Shown one piece after another: positions 37,200 through 48,006 of a stretch of 64,000 nucleotides of DNA. The first letter of the stretch is position 1, and each line of letters starts with the position of its first letter. The DNA lies in assembly GCA_910588335.1 (NCBI GenBank), contig CAJUQV010000002.1, forward strand, positions 124,001-188,000, read 5' to 3'. Under the pieces are notes generated by a model. The model saw only the letters and a program-made list of their open reading frames with translations. It was not told where the DNA came from and ran no database searches. The position numbers were made by a program, and so were the translations under genes. This DNA comes from an uncultured Ruminiclostridium sp. Its GTDB lineage: Bacteria > Bacillota > Clostridia > Oscillospirales > Ruminococcaceae.

Positions 37200-39449
37200 A
37201 TGGAAAAAGAGCTTTTTTCAAAGCCTAATTATTTTAAATATCCGATTATAATTTTCTGCGGTTTGGGATTGGCCTTAGCTTCGCTTATGGGAAAAATTTC
37301 ACCGTTTGGTACAGTGTTCATAAGCTGTATGAATGGAACCGACTGTTTATCCGCTTTTGCGGGAACGGCCTTGGGTTATCTTTTAAGAGGTGATTTTGTG
37401 GCCGCGGTGCCTACCGTGGCAGCGGGTGCGGCAATCTGTGTTATAAGAATTTTTTTTGTAAGGTCAAAGGGCGTTGCGGGACGGCTTGTAAGCGGGGGAC
37501 TAGCGGGTGCGGCGGTGCTTTTAACCAATATAATTACCGTCAGCGGTGCTTCGGATATTTTTCTTTCCTTTGCCTTCGGCCTTATCGCGGCAATCTCCTC
37601 TTATACTTTTCTTGGGATAGCGGAAAAACTTAAAAAAGAAGAAAAGATTTTTTCGGGAAAAAACTCAGAGCTTCTTCCGGCCGGCGTCACGTTGATATTT
37701 ATTACGGCCTCTTTTACCGATCTTTCCTTCGGTATATTTAATTTAGGTGAAATTATTTCGGGGACAATAACGCTTGCCGCGGCTTATCGTTTTCGTTTAA
37801 GCGGCGGCGTTTCGGTAGGGGTGCTTTGTGCCTTGGGAATGGCTATAGGAAGCGGTACTTTTGTATATGCCGCTCTTGCCTTTTCCGCGGGAGCTCTCAC
37901 CGCGTCTCTTACCGCTTCAAAGGGAAGGGTACCAATGGCGGCGGCCTTTCTGTTATCCTCCGCTTTTTTGGGAGCATTGCTGGGTATGGATAGAACAATG
38001 CTTTCTTTTATTGCCGATATGCTGGTGGCCTCTGTGATTTTTATGGCGCTGCCTTTAAATAAAATTATGACCGGAATCAGACCGCGTGTTTCCGCTGTTT
38101 CCGACGGTTTGTCCGCCGAAATTTTCGCGGGAAGACTTGAGCTGGTTGGAAACACCGTGGGCGAGCTGCGCTATGCGGTGGAAAAAACGGCCGAGACCCT
38201 GGACAGTACAGCCAACAACGATTTATCGAATATATACAATTCCGCTTGCGATAATATCTGCAAAAACTGCCGTTTTAATATGAAATGCTGGGGGGAGGAA
38301 TACAACGATTCGGTAAGAATGATGAACGGATTTATAAAAATTCTGCGCCGCGGTGAAAAGCTTACCTCCGATAATTTTACAGGAGCTATTTCTGCAAGGT
38401 GCGAGAAAAAAGAACGACTTTGTGAATGCATCAACAAAAAATATGACGATTTCGTATCGGTGGGACAGATGAACAGACGAGTAAAGGAAATGAGAAACGT
38501 CCTTACAAAACAGCTTGACAACACCGAAAGACTTTTTAATTCCATAGCGGAGGAGTTCGGAAAAGATGTAACCTACAGCACCGAATCCTCTCTTAAGGTA
38601 GGGCGACTTCTGGAGAGATGCGGACTCGTATCACCCAGGGCGGCCGTAAAAACAGTGGACGGAAATATGATAATCGAGGCCTACGGCGAAGGGGAATTGG
38701 CCTGCACTGCCGAAGAGCTTGGAGATATGCTGATAGAGCTTCTTCAGAAGGAATTTGATCTACCCTGCGTGCTGGAGTTCGGAAAAAGAGTCAGAATTAC
38801 CGCTTTTCAAAGAGCGGAATACGGCATAAAATCCGCGTCCTGTCAGTACAGCCGAAGGAAGGAAAGCGCCAACGGCGATTTTCTTACCGCCTGCGTTGAC
38901 GGAAAAGGGAATTATTACAGCATAATTTCCGACGGAATGGGCAGCGGAACACGGGCAAGAATAGACAGCGCCTTCGCCTGCGGCCTGCTTACAAAATTTC
39001 TTGAAAGCGGTGTCGGAGTCGAAGCTTCGATTGAAATGCTTAACACTGCTCTTATGGTGAAATCCTCGGATGAAAGCTTCGCTACCCTTGACGTCTGTCA
39101 GGTGGATCTTTATACGGGAAAAACCACTTTGTACAAAGCAGGAGGAGCCGACACCTTTGTACGCAGCGGCAAAAAGGTTACCAGAATAAAAGGAAGCGGC
39201 CTTCCCGTAGGGGTAAACGGAACTCTGTCTCTGTCGGCTCAAAGCTTTACTGCCGGAGAGGACGATGTTATTATTATGACCACCGACGGTGCGGATTTAT
39301 CGGAACAATGGCTTGAACAAGCGTTTTTAAAAGATAGCTGTGGAAATATGGAGGAGCTTGTAAAGACGGTGGCGGGAGCCGCCAGATTCAACTGCGAAAA
39401 AGGAAGGGAGGACGATATTTCCATTGTTGCATTGCAGCTAAAAAAATAG
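37200..39449 (+). CDS. spoIIE: Stage II sporulation protein E (PP2C phosphatase)
   Basis: 749 residues. About ten membrane spans in the first 300 residues, a central FtsZ-binding-like region, and a C-terminal PP2C phosphatase domain (about 555-745) with DGMGSG and EDDVIIMTTDGAD motifs and the last acidic EDDISIVAL. Dephosphorylates SpoIIAA to release SigF in the forespore. Start at ATG 37200 with SD AAAGGAA. Confidence 0.95.
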   Translation: MEKELFSKPNYFKYPIIIFCGLGLALASLMGKISPFGTVFISCMNGTDCLSAFAGTALGYLLRGDFVAAVPTVAAGAAICVIRIFFVRSKGVAGRLVSGGLAGAAVLLTNIITVSGASDIFLSFAFGLIAAISSYTFLGIAEKLKKEEKIFSGKNSELLPAGVTLIFITASFTDLSFGIFNLGEIISGTITLAAAYRFRLSGGVSVGVLCALGMAIGSGTFVYAALAFSAGALTASLTASKGRVPMAAAFLLSSAFLGALLGMDRTMLSFIADMLVASVIFMALPLNKIMTGIRPRVSAVSDGLSAEIFAGRLELVGNTVGELRYAVEKTAETLDSTANNDLSNIYNSACDNICKNCRFNMKCWGEEYNDSVRMMNGFIKILRRGEKLTSDNFTGAISARCEKKERLCECINKKYDDFVSVGQMNRRVKEMRNVLTKQLDNTERLFNSIAEEFGKDVTYSTESSLKVGRLLERCGLVSPRAAVKTVDGNMIIEAYGEGELACTAEELGDMLIELLQKEFDLPCVLEFGKRVRITAFQRAEYGIKSASCQYSRRKESANGDFLTACVDGKGNYYSIISDGMGSGTRARIDSAFACGLLTKFLESGVGVEASIEMLNTALMVKSSDESFATLDVCQVDLYTGKTTLYKAGGADTFVRSGKKVTRIKGSGLPVGVNGTLSLSAQSFTAGEDDVIIMTTDGADLSEQWLEQAFLKDSCGNMEELVKTVAGAARFNCEKGREDDISIVALQLKK

Positions 39450-39460
39450 CCAAAAGTGTT

Positions 39461-39509
39461 GTCAGCTTGACGAAAAATTATCCTTAGAAAAATTTTTCGT
39501 CAAGCTGAC
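39461..39509. repeat. 19-bp perfect inverted repeat after spoIIE
   Basis: GTCAGCTTGACGAAAAATT (39461-39479) and its exact complement (39491-39509), loop 11 bases. No T tract follows. It may terminate spoIIE or be a mobile-element remnant. Confidence 0.75.
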
Positions 39510-39593
39510 GTTCATATTCACAAAAAACGTTGTAAATCTCCACAAAAGTGAACGTTGAAAAAAGACAAGTTTAATAAAAATTTAACAAAGCAC

Positions 39594-39622
39594 TTGAATT
39601 TATTTTAAATGTGTGGTACAAT
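39594..39622 (+). promoter_or_regulatory. Sigma-A promoter of glgB
   Basis: TTGAAT (39594-39599), 17-base spacer, TACAAT (39617-39622), about 92 bases before the start. Confidence 0.8.
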
Positions 39623-39713
39623 CAACATAAGGTAAAAAATTACCAAAAAGTCTAACTTTGCGCAACTGATTTTTATTTGATTTTGACAAGAACGAAAAGA
39701 AAGGTTGGTTTCC

Positions 39714-41795
39714 ATGGCAATTAAAAACAACAGAGATTATGAAGTGGCTCTGCACTTTTTCCACGAAGGAAGCGCTACCGAAGCCTATGAGTTCTTTGGT
39801 TCGCATTTTTGTGAACAGAACGGGAAAAAAGGCGTTGTATTCCGCGTATGGGCTCCTCATGCGAGTTCGGTCAGCGTAGTTGGTGATTTTAACCACTGGG
39901 ACAGATTTCAAAACCGTATGCAGCGCGTAAGTACCGATGGAAGTGTGTGGGAGTTGTTTATTCCCGATTTGAAAAAATACGATATATATAAGTACAGCAT
40001 TGAAAGTTCTCAGGGGCAGATAAAGCTTAAGGCCGACCCTTACGGTTATCATATGGAGACCAGACCAAACACCGCTACTAAAATTTATGACATAGATGGA
40101 TTTAAGTGGAACGATGAAAAATGGCTGAATGACCGCGCTTCAAAAAACATATATGACTCGGCCGTAAACATATATGAGATACATCTTAATTCGTGGATGA
40201 ACAAAAGAAACGAAGACGAGCTGTTTAACTATATGGAACTTGCCAAAAAGCTTATTCCGTATGTTAAGAAAATGGGCTACACGCATATTGAGATAATGCC
40301 TGTTGCGGAATTTCCTTTCGATGGTTCTTGGGGGTATCAGCAAATAGGATACTACGCGCCTACCTCACGCTTTGGAACCCCTCACGATTTTATGGAATTT
40401 GTGGATTTCTGCCATCAGAATGAAATCGGACTTATCCTTGACTGGGTTCCTGCCCATTTTCCGAAGGACGCGGCGGGTCTTTATGAGTTTGACGGCGGTT
40501 ACTGCTATGAATATGCCGAACCGCTGAAGAGGGAACATCTTAACTGGGGTACCAGAGTTTTTGACTGGGGCAAGCCGGAAGTACAGAGTTTCCTTATTTC
40601 CAACGCTAATTACTGGATAGATAAATATCATCTTGACGGACTTCGCGTGGATGCGGTGGCGTCTATGCTTTATTTGGACTATGACCGCAAGGACGGACAG
40701 TGGCAGAGAAACATAAGAGGCGGAAACGAGAATCTGGAAGCCATAGCGTTTTTGCAGAAACTGAATACCTCGCTTTTCGGCAAACATGAAAATATACTTA
40801 TGATAGCTGAGGAATCCACCGCTTGGCCTATGGTGACAAAGCCGGCCGATGTGGGCGGATTGGGATTTAACTTTAAGTGGAACATGGGCTGGATGAACGA
40901 TATGATCGCATATATGTCCATGAACCCCGAATACCGTCCTTACCATCACAATATGCTCACCTTCTCTTTCTACTATGCTTTTTCCGAAAATTTCATTCTT
41001 CCGATTTCCCACGACGAGGTTGTATACGGAAAATGCTCGATGTTGGATAAGATGAGCGGCCCCCGCGACAAAAGATTTGCCTCGCTCAGAACCTTCCTCT
41101 CTTATATGACCGCCCACCCCGGAAAGAAGCTTATGTTTATGGGACAGGAATTTGCTCAATTCAAAGAGTGGAATTATAAAACGGGACTTGATTGGGACGT
41201 GTTGGAATTTGACGAGCATAAGAAGCACCAATATTTTGTTGAGGAGCTTAACAAATTTTACAACGAACACAAAGAACTTTGGGAAGCCGACAGTGATTGG
41301 AGCGGCTTTAAGTGGATAAGCAGCGACGACAACTCTAACTCGGTAATTGTGTTCCGACGTTTTGACAGAAGCGGTAACGAGTTGGTGGTTGTATGCAACT
41401 TCCAGCCTAATTACCATGAACAATACAGCTTTGGTGTTCCTTTTTACGCCGATTATGAGGAGATATTCACTACGGAAAAACCGGAATACGGCGGTGGCGC
41501 AGTATTCAACGGAACCGTTGCCTCGCAGAATGAGCCTATGCACAGCGAACCTTATTCGCTTACCATCAAGATTGCGCCCATGTCTGCTATGTTCTTTAAA
41601 GCCAAAAATATCCGCACTCCCGAAGACGATCTGAAAAAAGAAGGGGAAAAGAAGAAAAAAAACGCGGCCAAAAATCTTGATACCGTAAAAGAGCCGGCTG
41701 CAAAAAAAATATCCTCCGCTAATGCCGACAAAACGAAAGCTCCCGCGAAGAAAGCCGCCAAACCTGTTAAAAAAGCGTCTAAATCCAAAAAATAA
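39714..41795 (+). CDS. glgB: 1,4-alpha-glucan branching enzyme with basic C-terminal tail
   Basis: 693 residues. GH13 enzyme that adds alpha-1,6 branches to glycogen. N-terminal CBM48 ([21 protein letters not shown]), catalytic barrel with [11 protein letters not shown] (nucleophile Asp), [10 protein letters not shown] (acid Glu) and SHDEVVYGK. The last ~55 residues are a Lys/Ala/Pro-rich tail ([13 protein letters not shown]..., [16 protein letters not shown]), histone H1-like and unusual for GlgB. First gene of glgBCD. Confidence 0.95.
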   Translation: MAIKNNRDYEVALHFFHEGSATEAYEFFGSHFCEQNGKKGVVFRVWAPHASSVSVVGDFNHWDRFQNRMQRVSTDGSVWELFIPDLKKYDIYKYSIESSQGQIKLKADPYGYHMETRPNTATKIYDIDGFKWNDEKWLNDRASKNIYDSAVNIYEIHLNSWMNKRNEDELFNYMELAKKLIPYVKKMGYTHIEIMPVAEFPFDGSWGYQQIGYYAPTSRFGTPHDFMEFVDFCHQNEIGLILDWVPAHFPKDAAGLYEFDGGYCYEYAEPLKREHLNWGTRVFDWGKPEVQSFLISNANYWIDKYHLDGLRVDAVASMLYLDYDRKDGQWQRNIRGGNENLEAIAFLQKLNTSLFGKHENILMIAEESTAWPMVTKPADVGGLGFNFKWNMGWMNDMIAYMSMNPEYRPYHHNMLTFSFYYAFSENFILPISHDEVVYGKCSMLDKMSGPRDKRFASLRTFLSYMTAHPGKKLMFMGQEFAQFKEWNYKTGLDWDVLEFDEHKKHQYFVEELNKFYNEHKELWEADSDWSGFKWISSDDNSNSVIVFRRFDRSGNELVVVCNFQPNYHEQYSFGVPFYADYEEIFTTEKPEYGGGAVFNGTVASQNEPMHSEPYSLTIKIAPMSAMFFKAKNIRTPEDDLKKEGEKKKKNAAKNLDTVKEPAAKKISSANADKTKAPAKKAAKPVKKASKSKK

Positions 41796-41841
41796 ACAAA
41801 ACCGATCCAATTTAAAACAAAAAATATCTGGAGGCAAAATT

Positions 41842-43047
41842 ATGAACCATGTAAAAAAAGAAATCGTTGCCATGCTTTTGGCGGGCGGACAGGGAAGCAG
41901 ACTGTACGCTTTGACTCAGGATATGGCAAAGCCCGCCGTTCCTTACGGCGGTAAATACCGAATTATTGATTTTCCGCTTTCCAACTGCATTAATTCGGGT
42001 ATCGACACAGTAGGTGTTCTCACCCAGTATCAGCCACTTGTATTGAGCGAATATATCGGAAACGGTCAGCCTTGGGATCTTAACCGTACTCACGGCGGCG
42101 TTCATGTATTGCCTCCGTACGAAACTGCTTCCGGAAAAAGCTGGTACGCCGGTACCGCTAATGCCATTTATCAGAATATGAGCTTTGTGGATCGCTACAA
42201 TCCCGAATATGTTGCTATTCTTTCTGGAGATCATATCTATAAAATGGATTATAGCGAAATGTTGGATTTCCATAAAAAACATAACGCCGACGCTACCATA
42301 GCCGTTCTTGAAGTGCCTTTGGAGGAAGCGAGCCGTTTCGGAATTATGTCCGTGGACGAAAACGACGTTATAACCGAGTTTGCGGAAAAACCCAAGGAAC
42401 CCAAATCCAACTTGGCGTCAATGGGCGTGTACATTTTCAGTTGGAAAGTGCTCAAGCAATATCTTGTCGCAAACGAAAAGGATGAAAACGCAACAAAAGA
42501 CTTTGGAAAAAATATAATACCCGATATGCTTGCCGATAAGTGCAAAATGGTGGCCTATCATTTCTCACATTATTGGAAGGACGTAGGGACTATAGACAGT
42601 CTGTGGGAAGCCAATATGGACTGTCTCGACCCCAATGTTCCCCTTAACCTTTACGACAACAACTGGAAGATATACTCGCGCAACCCCGTTATGCCTCCTC
42701 ATTACGCCGGATCTAACAGCAAGATCGAAAATTCTATGGTTGCCGAAGGCTGTAATATTTACGGTACGGTGGACTTTTCAATTCTGTTTTCCGGCGTTAC
42801 GGTGGAAGAGGGCGCTGTAGTACGCGACAGCATTATAATGCCCAATACCGTTATCAAGAAAGACGCCGTAATCGAATATTCAATAGTCGGTGAGGACTGC
42901 ATAATAGGAGAGGGCTCTCATATAGGCGAACGCCCCGAAACCACTATTGATAAAGACAAATGGGGAATTGCGGTTGTCGGACATAAGGTAAATATCAGCG
43001 ACAATACCGAGGTCAAAGCAAAGGCGATGATCTCCGAATCTGTCTGA
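41842..43047 (+). CDS. glgC: Glucose-1-phosphate adenylyltransferase
   Basis: 401 residues. Makes ADP-glucose, the glycogen precursor. Nucleotide motif [14 protein letters not shown] at the N-terminus, DHIYKMDY and the C-terminal left-handed beta-helix. ATG 41842 has SD GGAGGC. Acts with GlgD as in Bacillus. Confidence 0.96.
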   Translation: MNHVKKEIVAMLLAGGQGSRLYALTQDMAKPAVPYGGKYRIIDFPLSNCINSGIDTVGVLTQYQPLVLSEYIGNGQPWDLNRTHGGVHVLPPYETASGKSWYAGTANAIYQNMSFVDRYNPEYVAILSGDHIYKMDYSEMLDFHKKHNADATIAVLEVPLEEASRFGIMSVDENDVITEFAEKPKEPKSNLASMGVYIFSWKVLKQYLVANEKDENATKDFGKNIIPDMLADKCKMVAYHFSHYWKDVGTIDSLWEANMDCLDPNVPLNLYDNNWKIYSRNPVMPPHYAGSNSKIENSMVAEGCNIYGTVDFSILFSGVTVEEGAVVRDSIIMPNTVIKKDAVIEYSIVGEDCIIGEGSHIGERPETTIDKDKWGIAVVGHKVNISDNTEVKAKAMISESV

Positions 43048-43100
43048 ACGGCACTGACGATCATAATTTTTTGAACAGAAACAGAAAGGAATTAAATTTT

Positions 43101-44225
43101 ATGTCTAATATGTCTAATGTGCTGGGCTTGATTTTTGCCAATATGCATGACAGCACCATTTCCGACCTTACTAAACTTCGCACTATGGGAAGCGTTCCAT
43201 TCGGCGCGAGGTACAGACTTATCGACTTTACTCTTTCAAACATGGTAAACAGCGGAATCAATACCGTAGGCGTCATAACCAAGGCAAATTATCAGTCGCT
43301 TATCGATCATATCGGTTCGGGAGCGGAATGGGATCTTTCCAGAAAGACCGGCGGTCTTCACATTCTCCCTCCCTACGGTCATATCAACGGCGGGCTTTAT
43401 AGAGGAAGACTTGAGGCGCTGGCCGGAGTGCTCGACTTTATACGGCATAATGACGCGGAGTATGTACTTATAAGCGACACCGATGTTATCGCCAATATTG
43501 ATCTTAAAAAGGTACTTGAGAATCACGAGAGAACAGATGCCGACATTACGGTAATCTATGCAAAGACGGTATGCGACGCCGAGCGCGCCCGCACCAAAAC
43601 AATTCTCAGCGTTAACGATACGGGCAAGGTATATGATGTTCTTGTACGTCCCGAAATAAGCGGAGAACACAATGTGAGCCTTAATATGTTCCTTATGAAA
43701 AAGGAATTTTTACAGAAGCTCATTATCGACAAGGCAGGCAAGAACTTATACAGCTTTGAAGTTGACGTACTCCAGCATATGTTGAGTGATCTCAATATTT
43801 ACGGATATAAGTTTGAGGGATACAACGCACAGATAGACTGCATCAAAACTTATTTTGCCGCAAATATGGAGCTGATGAATTCTCATGTACGCAAGGAACT
43901 TTTTATAGGTGATTCTCCCATATATACCAAGGTACGTGATGAAGCTCCCGCTAAATACGGTCTGGATTCCGAATGCAAGAACTCTATCGTTGCCGACGGC
44001 TGCATAATCGAAGGTAAAGTAGAAAATAGCGTGCTCTTCAGAGGCGTTAAAATCGGAAAGAACGCTGTTGTGAAAAACTGTATTTTAATGCAGGACACCG
44101 TTGTGGGCGAGAAATGTGAAATGAATTACGTTATTACCGATAAGGACGTAATGATCGGAAATTACCGCAGCATAGGCGGTACGGAAGCTTATCCTATATT
44201 TGTGGGAAAAGGCGCTTCCGTTTAA
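43101..44225 (+). CDS. glgD: Glycogen biosynthesis protein GlgD
   Basis: 374 residues, a GlgC paralogue lacking the GGxGxRL nucleotide loop (GLIFANMHDSTISDL stands in its place) and therefore probably regulatory, as in the Firmicutes GlgC-GlgD hetero-oligomer. It keeps the beta-helix domain. Start at ATG 43101 after GAAAGGAATT. 53 bases after glgC. Confidence 0.94.
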   Translation: MSNMSNVLGLIFANMHDSTISDLTKLRTMGSVPFGARYRLIDFTLSNMVNSGINTVGVITKANYQSLIDHIGSGAEWDLSRKTGGLHILPPYGHINGGLYRGRLEALAGVLDFIRHNDAEYVLISDTDVIANIDLKKVLENHERTDADITVIYAKTVCDAERARTKTILSVNDTGKVYDVLVRPEISGEHNVSLNMFLMKKEFLQKLIIDKAGKNLYSFEVDVLQHMLSDLNIYGYKFEGYNAQIDCIKTYFAANMELMNSHVRKELFIGDSPIYTKVRDEAPAKYGLDSECKNSIVADGCIIEGKVENSVLFRGVKIGKNAVVKNCILMQDTVVGEKCEMNYVITDKDVMIGNYRSIGGTEAYPIFVGKGASV

Positions 44226-44237
44226 ATGTTTGTTTCT

Positions 44238-44268
44238 AAAGAAAGTCGGCATACAGCCGACTTTCTTT
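44238..44268 (+). terminator. Rho-independent terminator after glgD
   Basis: Stem AAAGAAAGTCGGC / GCCGACTTTCTTT, 5-base loop. Confidence 0.87.
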
Positions 44269-44392
44269 AAATTATTTCAAAAATGTAACTCATATGCTTT
44301 ACTTTTTCGGTAATTTGGTATATAATATAAATAAATTAAGTTCACCCAAAAAGCAGGTACGCAAAAATATACATAAAGAAAGGAATTATCCC

Positions 44393-45895
44393 ATGCTTGA
44401 CAGATATATTCAAAGTGAACAGCCTGTTGCGGATAAAGAAGTCTATAAGGGACAGGCGGAGGTTCTTAAAACACGTTTAAGGGCGATGGAACAGGAAATT
44501 AAAGCTAAAAAGCTTCCGGTTATCATTTTGTTTGAAGGCTGGGGCGCTTCAGGCAAGGGATATGTTATCAGTAAGACCATAAATTGTCTCGATCCCCGTT
44601 CTTATAAGGTATATTCCACAGTTAAAGCTACCGAAGCGGAAAAGCGTATGCCTCTTATGTATCGCTTCTGGGACAATATACCTGAAAAAGGCAAGTTTTG
44701 CATATACGACCGAAGCTGGTATCAGGAGATAGTACCCGCCTCGTTGGAAGAGAACATGAGTGAAGAGGACGTTGTGGAACGTATGAATATGACCAACGTT
44801 TTTGAAAGGCAGCTCACCGACGACGGATACCTTATAGTGAAATTTTTTCTCCAGATTGACCGCAGGGAACAGAAGCGCCGATTCAAAAAACTTCTGGACA
44901 GCAAGGCGACAAACTGGAGAGTAACGGATCTTGACCTTAAGAGAAACCGCAATTATGAAAAATATTTTGTGGAATACGACAAAATGCTGGAGTATACCAA
45001 CACCGAATACGCTCCATGGACGGTTATAAATTCCGACAATAAATACCGTACCGTCTGTGAGGTGTTCAAAACCATTATATCTGCTGTGGATTCCAAGCTG
45101 ATGAATAAACCGCTTGAAATTGGCGAGACTCCTAAGCGAAAGATAGCAAAGGAAATTTTCACCATGGCTACCAAGCCCCCGCTTTCATTGGTAAAGCTGG
45201 ATAAAACTTTAAGCGACGATATATACTCCGAGGAGCTAAAAAAACAGCAAAAAAGGCTTGCCAAACTGCATCAGAAACTGTACGCGGGGAAACTTCCCGT
45301 TGTTATATGCTTTGAGGGCTGGGATGCAGCAGGAAAGGGAGGCACCATCAGAAGAATAGCCTCCGCTCTTGATCCGAGGGGATTTGAAGCGGTGCCTATT
45401 GCCGCTCCCGAACCAAGGGAGCTGAACCGTCATTATCTGTGGAGATTTTGGGAGCACTTGCCTAAAACGGGTCATGTGGTGATTTTTGACCGCACATGGT
45501 ACGGAAGAGTTATGGTGGAGCGCATAGAGGGAATCACCGAGGAAAAGCGCTGGCGTGCGGCATATCAGGAAATAAACGAATTTGAGAACAACCTTTTTGA
45601 AAACGGCATTTTGGTGCTTAAATTCTGGATGCACATTGACAGGGATGAACAGCTTCGCCGCTTCAACGACCGTATGAATACTCCCGAAAAGCGTTGGAAA
45701 ATAACCGACGAGGACTGGAGAAACCGCGATAAGTGGGATCAGTACGAAGCCGCTGTAAACGAAATGCTTCAGAAAACCTCCACCGATTTTGCCCCTTGGC
45801 ATGTTATAGAAAACAACGACAAAAAATACGGCAGAATAAGAACTCTTAATATAATCAATGATACTATTGAAATGTGGATAGAGAAACACAGCTGA
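44393..45895 (+). CDS. Polyphosphate:AMP phosphotransferase-like, double PPK2 domain
   Basis: 500 residues, two PPK2 domains in tandem. The first has Walker A GWGASGKG (49-56) and the second GWDAAGKGGT, with lids DRSWYQEI and DRTWYGRV. Double-domain members (PAP type) phosphorylate AMP with polyphosphate; single-domain ones use nucleoside diphosphates or polyphosphate. Start ATG 44393 after AAAGAAAGGAA. Confidence 0.9.
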   Translation: MLDRYIQSEQPVADKEVYKGQAEVLKTRLRAMEQEIKAKKLPVIILFEGWGASGKGYVISKTINCLDPRSYKVYSTVKATEAEKRMPLMYRFWDNIPEKGKFCIYDRSWYQEIVPASLEENMSEEDVVERMNMTNVFERQLTDDGYLIVKFFLQIDRREQKRRFKKLLDSKATNWRVTDLDLKRNRNYEKYFVEYDKMLEYTNTEYAPWTVINSDNKYRTVCEVFKTIISAVDSKLMNKPLEIGETPKRKIAKEIFTMATKPPLSLVKLDKTLSDDIYSEELKKQQKRLAKLHQKLYAGKLPVVICFEGWDAAGKGGTIRRIASALDPRGFEAVPIAAPEPRELNRHYLWRFWEHLPKTGHVVIFDRTWYGRVMVERIEGITEEKRWRAAYQEINEFENNLFENGILVLKFWMHIDRDEQLRRFNDRMNTPEKRWKITDEDWRNRDKWDQYEAAVNEMLQKTSTDFAPWHVIENNDKKYGRIRTLNIINDTIEMWIEKHS

Positions 45896-45965
45896 AACAT
45901 AAGAACCTGTTCACATAGGAATGGTTCCAAATTATATTTTGCAACAATTTATTCGGGAGAAATAT

Positions 45966-46418
45966 ATGGAAGTTTTATTTGGAACAACAGACGATATTGC
46001 GCCATGGATGAAGCTGGTAAAAAGTGTCAGCTCAAACTTTCCGGGATTGGAAACCGAAGAGCTGATCAATGAACACATGGACACGGTTATAAAGTTTATG
46101 AGCAGGCATGAAGCTCTTTGGGTAAAAAACGGAGAAAAAGCCGCCGGAGTATTGCTTTTTTCCAAAAAACACAATATGATTTGCTGTTTGGCGGTGTCTC
46201 CCGAATGCAGAAGAAAGGGAATTGCTTCACTGCTGCTGACAAAAGCGCTGAGTCTTTTGGACAGGAGCAGAAATATAACAGTGTCCACATTTAGAGAAAA
46301 TGATGAAAAGGGAAGGGCACCGAGAGCGCTGTATAAAAAATTCGGTTTTGAGGAGGGGGAGTTTTTGGAGGAATTCGGTTATCCTAACCAGAAGTTCGTT
46401 TTATCTCGTATTGATTAA
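45966..46418 (+). CDS. GNAT-family N-acetyltransferase
   Basis: 150 residues. Acetyl-CoA loop VSPECRRKGIASLLL and C-terminal LYKKFGFEEGEF. Substrate unknown. ATG 45966 is chosen because CGGGAGA is 8 bases before it; the upstream in-frame ATG is not so placed. A short inverted repeat containing AAGAACCTGT precedes it. Confidence 0.83.
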   Translation: MEVLFGTTDDIAPWMKLVKSVSSNFPGLETEELINEHMDTVIKFMSRHEALWVKNGEKAAGVLLFSKKHNMICCLAVSPECRRKGIASLLLTKALSLLDRSRNITVSTFRENDEKGRAPRALYKKFGFEEGEFLEEFGYPNQKFVLSRID

Positions 46419-46435
46419 ATTTATTCGGACAAAAC

Positions 46436-46464
46436 TTGACAAATTGTTTTTAAAAGTGTACAAT
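46436..46464 (+). promoter_or_regulatory. Sigma-A promoter of yicC
   Basis: TTGACA (46436-46441), 17-base spacer, TACAAT (46459-46464), 49 bases before the yicC start. Confidence 0.88.
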
Positions 46465-46512
46465 ATGAAAGTAACTTTTTTAAAAATAAATTATCGGGAA
46501 GGTGACTTTATA

Positions 46513-47388
46513 ATGCGCAGTATGACCGGATTCGGAAGGTCAAGGGGTATTGTAGGCGGAAAGGAATATCTGGTTGAAATACGTTCGGTGAACAGCCGAT
46601 ACTGTGAGCTTTCCGCTAAAATACCCCGCGGCTATACATATCTGGAAGAGAAGCTCAAAACTCTTGTCAAAGGAAAAATCAGCAGGGGAAAAGCGGAGGT
46701 TTTTCTGTCGGTGACTGATGTGGAAAGCCGTTCTACTGCTGTTACCGTCAATATTCCGGTTGTCAGAAATTACCTTGACGAGCTTCGCAGGTGTGCTGGA
46801 GAGCTTGGTCTAAACGACAATTTGGCGCTTACGGACATTTTTCGTATGACCGACGCGTTTACCGTTATAAGAACCGAATCGGACGAAGATGAAATCTGGA
46901 ACGCCGTAAACTCCGTGACAGAGGAAGCGTTGGAACGGTTTGATGAAATGCGCCGCATCGAAGGCGAAAAGCTTAAGACCGACGTATTGGAAAAGCTCAG
47001 CAATATTGAAAAGATGACGAAGAAAGTAGAAGAACAGTCTCCGAAAACTACCGAAGCCTATCGCTGCAAGCTTTTGGAAAAAATAAAGGAAATTTTAGAG
47101 GACAAGCAGGTAGACGAACAGCGTATTCTCACCGAAGCCGCCATATTTGCCGAAAAAACGGCCGTTGATGAGGAAACGGTAAGGTTGCGTTCTCATTTCA
47201 AGCAGTTCAGGGAAATGTGCGAAAGCGTTGAACCTATCGGAAGAAAGCTTGATTTTATGGTTCAGGAAATAAACAGGGAATCCAATACTATCGGTTCAAA
47301 GGCGCAGGACGTGGAGATAACAAAGTTGGTTATTGAAATGAAGAGCGAAATAGAAAAAATAAGGGAACAAATTCAGAATATTGAATAG
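46513..47388 (+). CDS. yicC: YicC-family endoribonuclease
   Basis: 291 residues. MRSMTGFGRS opens the protein as in the YicC/YloC family, and SKAQDVEITKLVIEMKSEIEKIREQIQNIE-like C-terminal segments match. YicC is described as an endoribonuclease. In many Firmicutes it precedes remA-gmk-rpoZ; that is not the case here. Start at ATG 46513 with SD GGAAGGTG. Confidence 0.93.
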   Translation: MRSMTGFGRSRGIVGGKEYLVEIRSVNSRYCELSAKIPRGYTYLEEKLKTLVKGKISRGKAEVFLSVTDVESRSTAVTVNIPVVRNYLDELRRCAGELGLNDNLALTDIFRMTDAFTVIRTESDEDEIWNAVNSVTEEALERFDEMRRIEGEKLKTDVLEKLSNIEKMTKKVEEQSPKTTEAYRCKLLEKIKEILEDKQVDEQRILTEAAIFAEKTAVDEETVRLRSHFKQFREMCESVEPIGRKLDFMVQEINRESNTIGSKAQDVEITKLVIEMKSEIEKIREQIQNIE

Positions 47389-47402
47389 TTTAAAAACAAG
47401 AT

Positions 47403-47443
47403 AAAAAAACAAGCCTTGACGAAAAACCAAAGCTTGTTTTTTT
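47403..47443. terminator. Bidirectional terminator, yicC and 47446 gene
   Basis: AAAAAAACAAGC/GCTTGTTTTTTT stem between two convergent genes. Confidence 0.87.
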
Positions 47444-47445
47444 AG

Positions 47446-47949
47446 CTATTTTACGTAATAACAATAATCCAGTATAATATTCCCCTTATCATCGGGAGTG
47501 GTAAATCTCGGACAAAGACAATTTTCAAAGGACCAAACGCCCCCTCTTTCGTCCCGCCAAATCTTCATACCCATATTTTCCACCGCTTCACGGCAGCCGC
47601 TTGTATCATGAACCTCGCTTTCATTTCCGTAAATAAAGCAGGTTCCCAGTCCAACGGCAGGGAAGTCGACGCTTTCAAAACCTTCGGGAACTTCGGTATC
47701 GGCAGGAGTAAACATTCCGATCCAATACTCGAAGGGCTGCCCCTCACAGCGGCGTTCCAGCCCCACATATCCACCGCCGTTCTCCCATATCCTGCGAATG
47801 GAGTCAACCCCGCCCATCGCCTTTTCCAGTTGATCGAACCAGCCGTTTGAAAACCAATCTCCCCACCAACCGCCGAAATCGGGATATTTTTTTCCTATAA
47901 ACCGCATGGCCGGTACGGATTCTTTAAAAGTTTTTATTATTTCCGCCAT
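47446..47949 (-). CDS. GyrI-like small-molecule-binding protein
   Basis: 167 residues. One GyrI-like/AraC effector-binding domain: KESVPAMRFIGKKY, GYVGLERRCEGQPFEYWIGMFTPADTEVPEGFE, with the typical ligand-pocket Glu and Trp. Stand-alone members bind drugs or dyes; the ligand is unknown. Start M at 47949 after GAAAGGA. Confidence 0.75.
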   Translation of the reverse strand: MAEIIKTFKESVPAMRFIGKKYPDFGGWWGDWFSNGWFDQLEKAMGGVDSIRRIWENGGGYVGLERRCEGQPFEYWIGMFTPADTEVPEGFESVDFPAVGLGTCFIYGNESEVHDTSGCREAVENMGMKIWRDERGGVWSFENCLCPRFTTPDDKGNIILDYCYYVK

Positions 47950-48006
47950 TTTTTCAATTCCTTTCAAACTTTTTTATCAGAAAACCATTCCTATTGGAAC
48001 AGTTTT

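Noticed and set aside
40365..41873. 502-codon open frame on the minus strand
   Set aside because: It lies wholly antisense to glgB, which has all its catalytic motifs, and its product is Phe/Ile/His-rich low-complexity sequence with no known domain.
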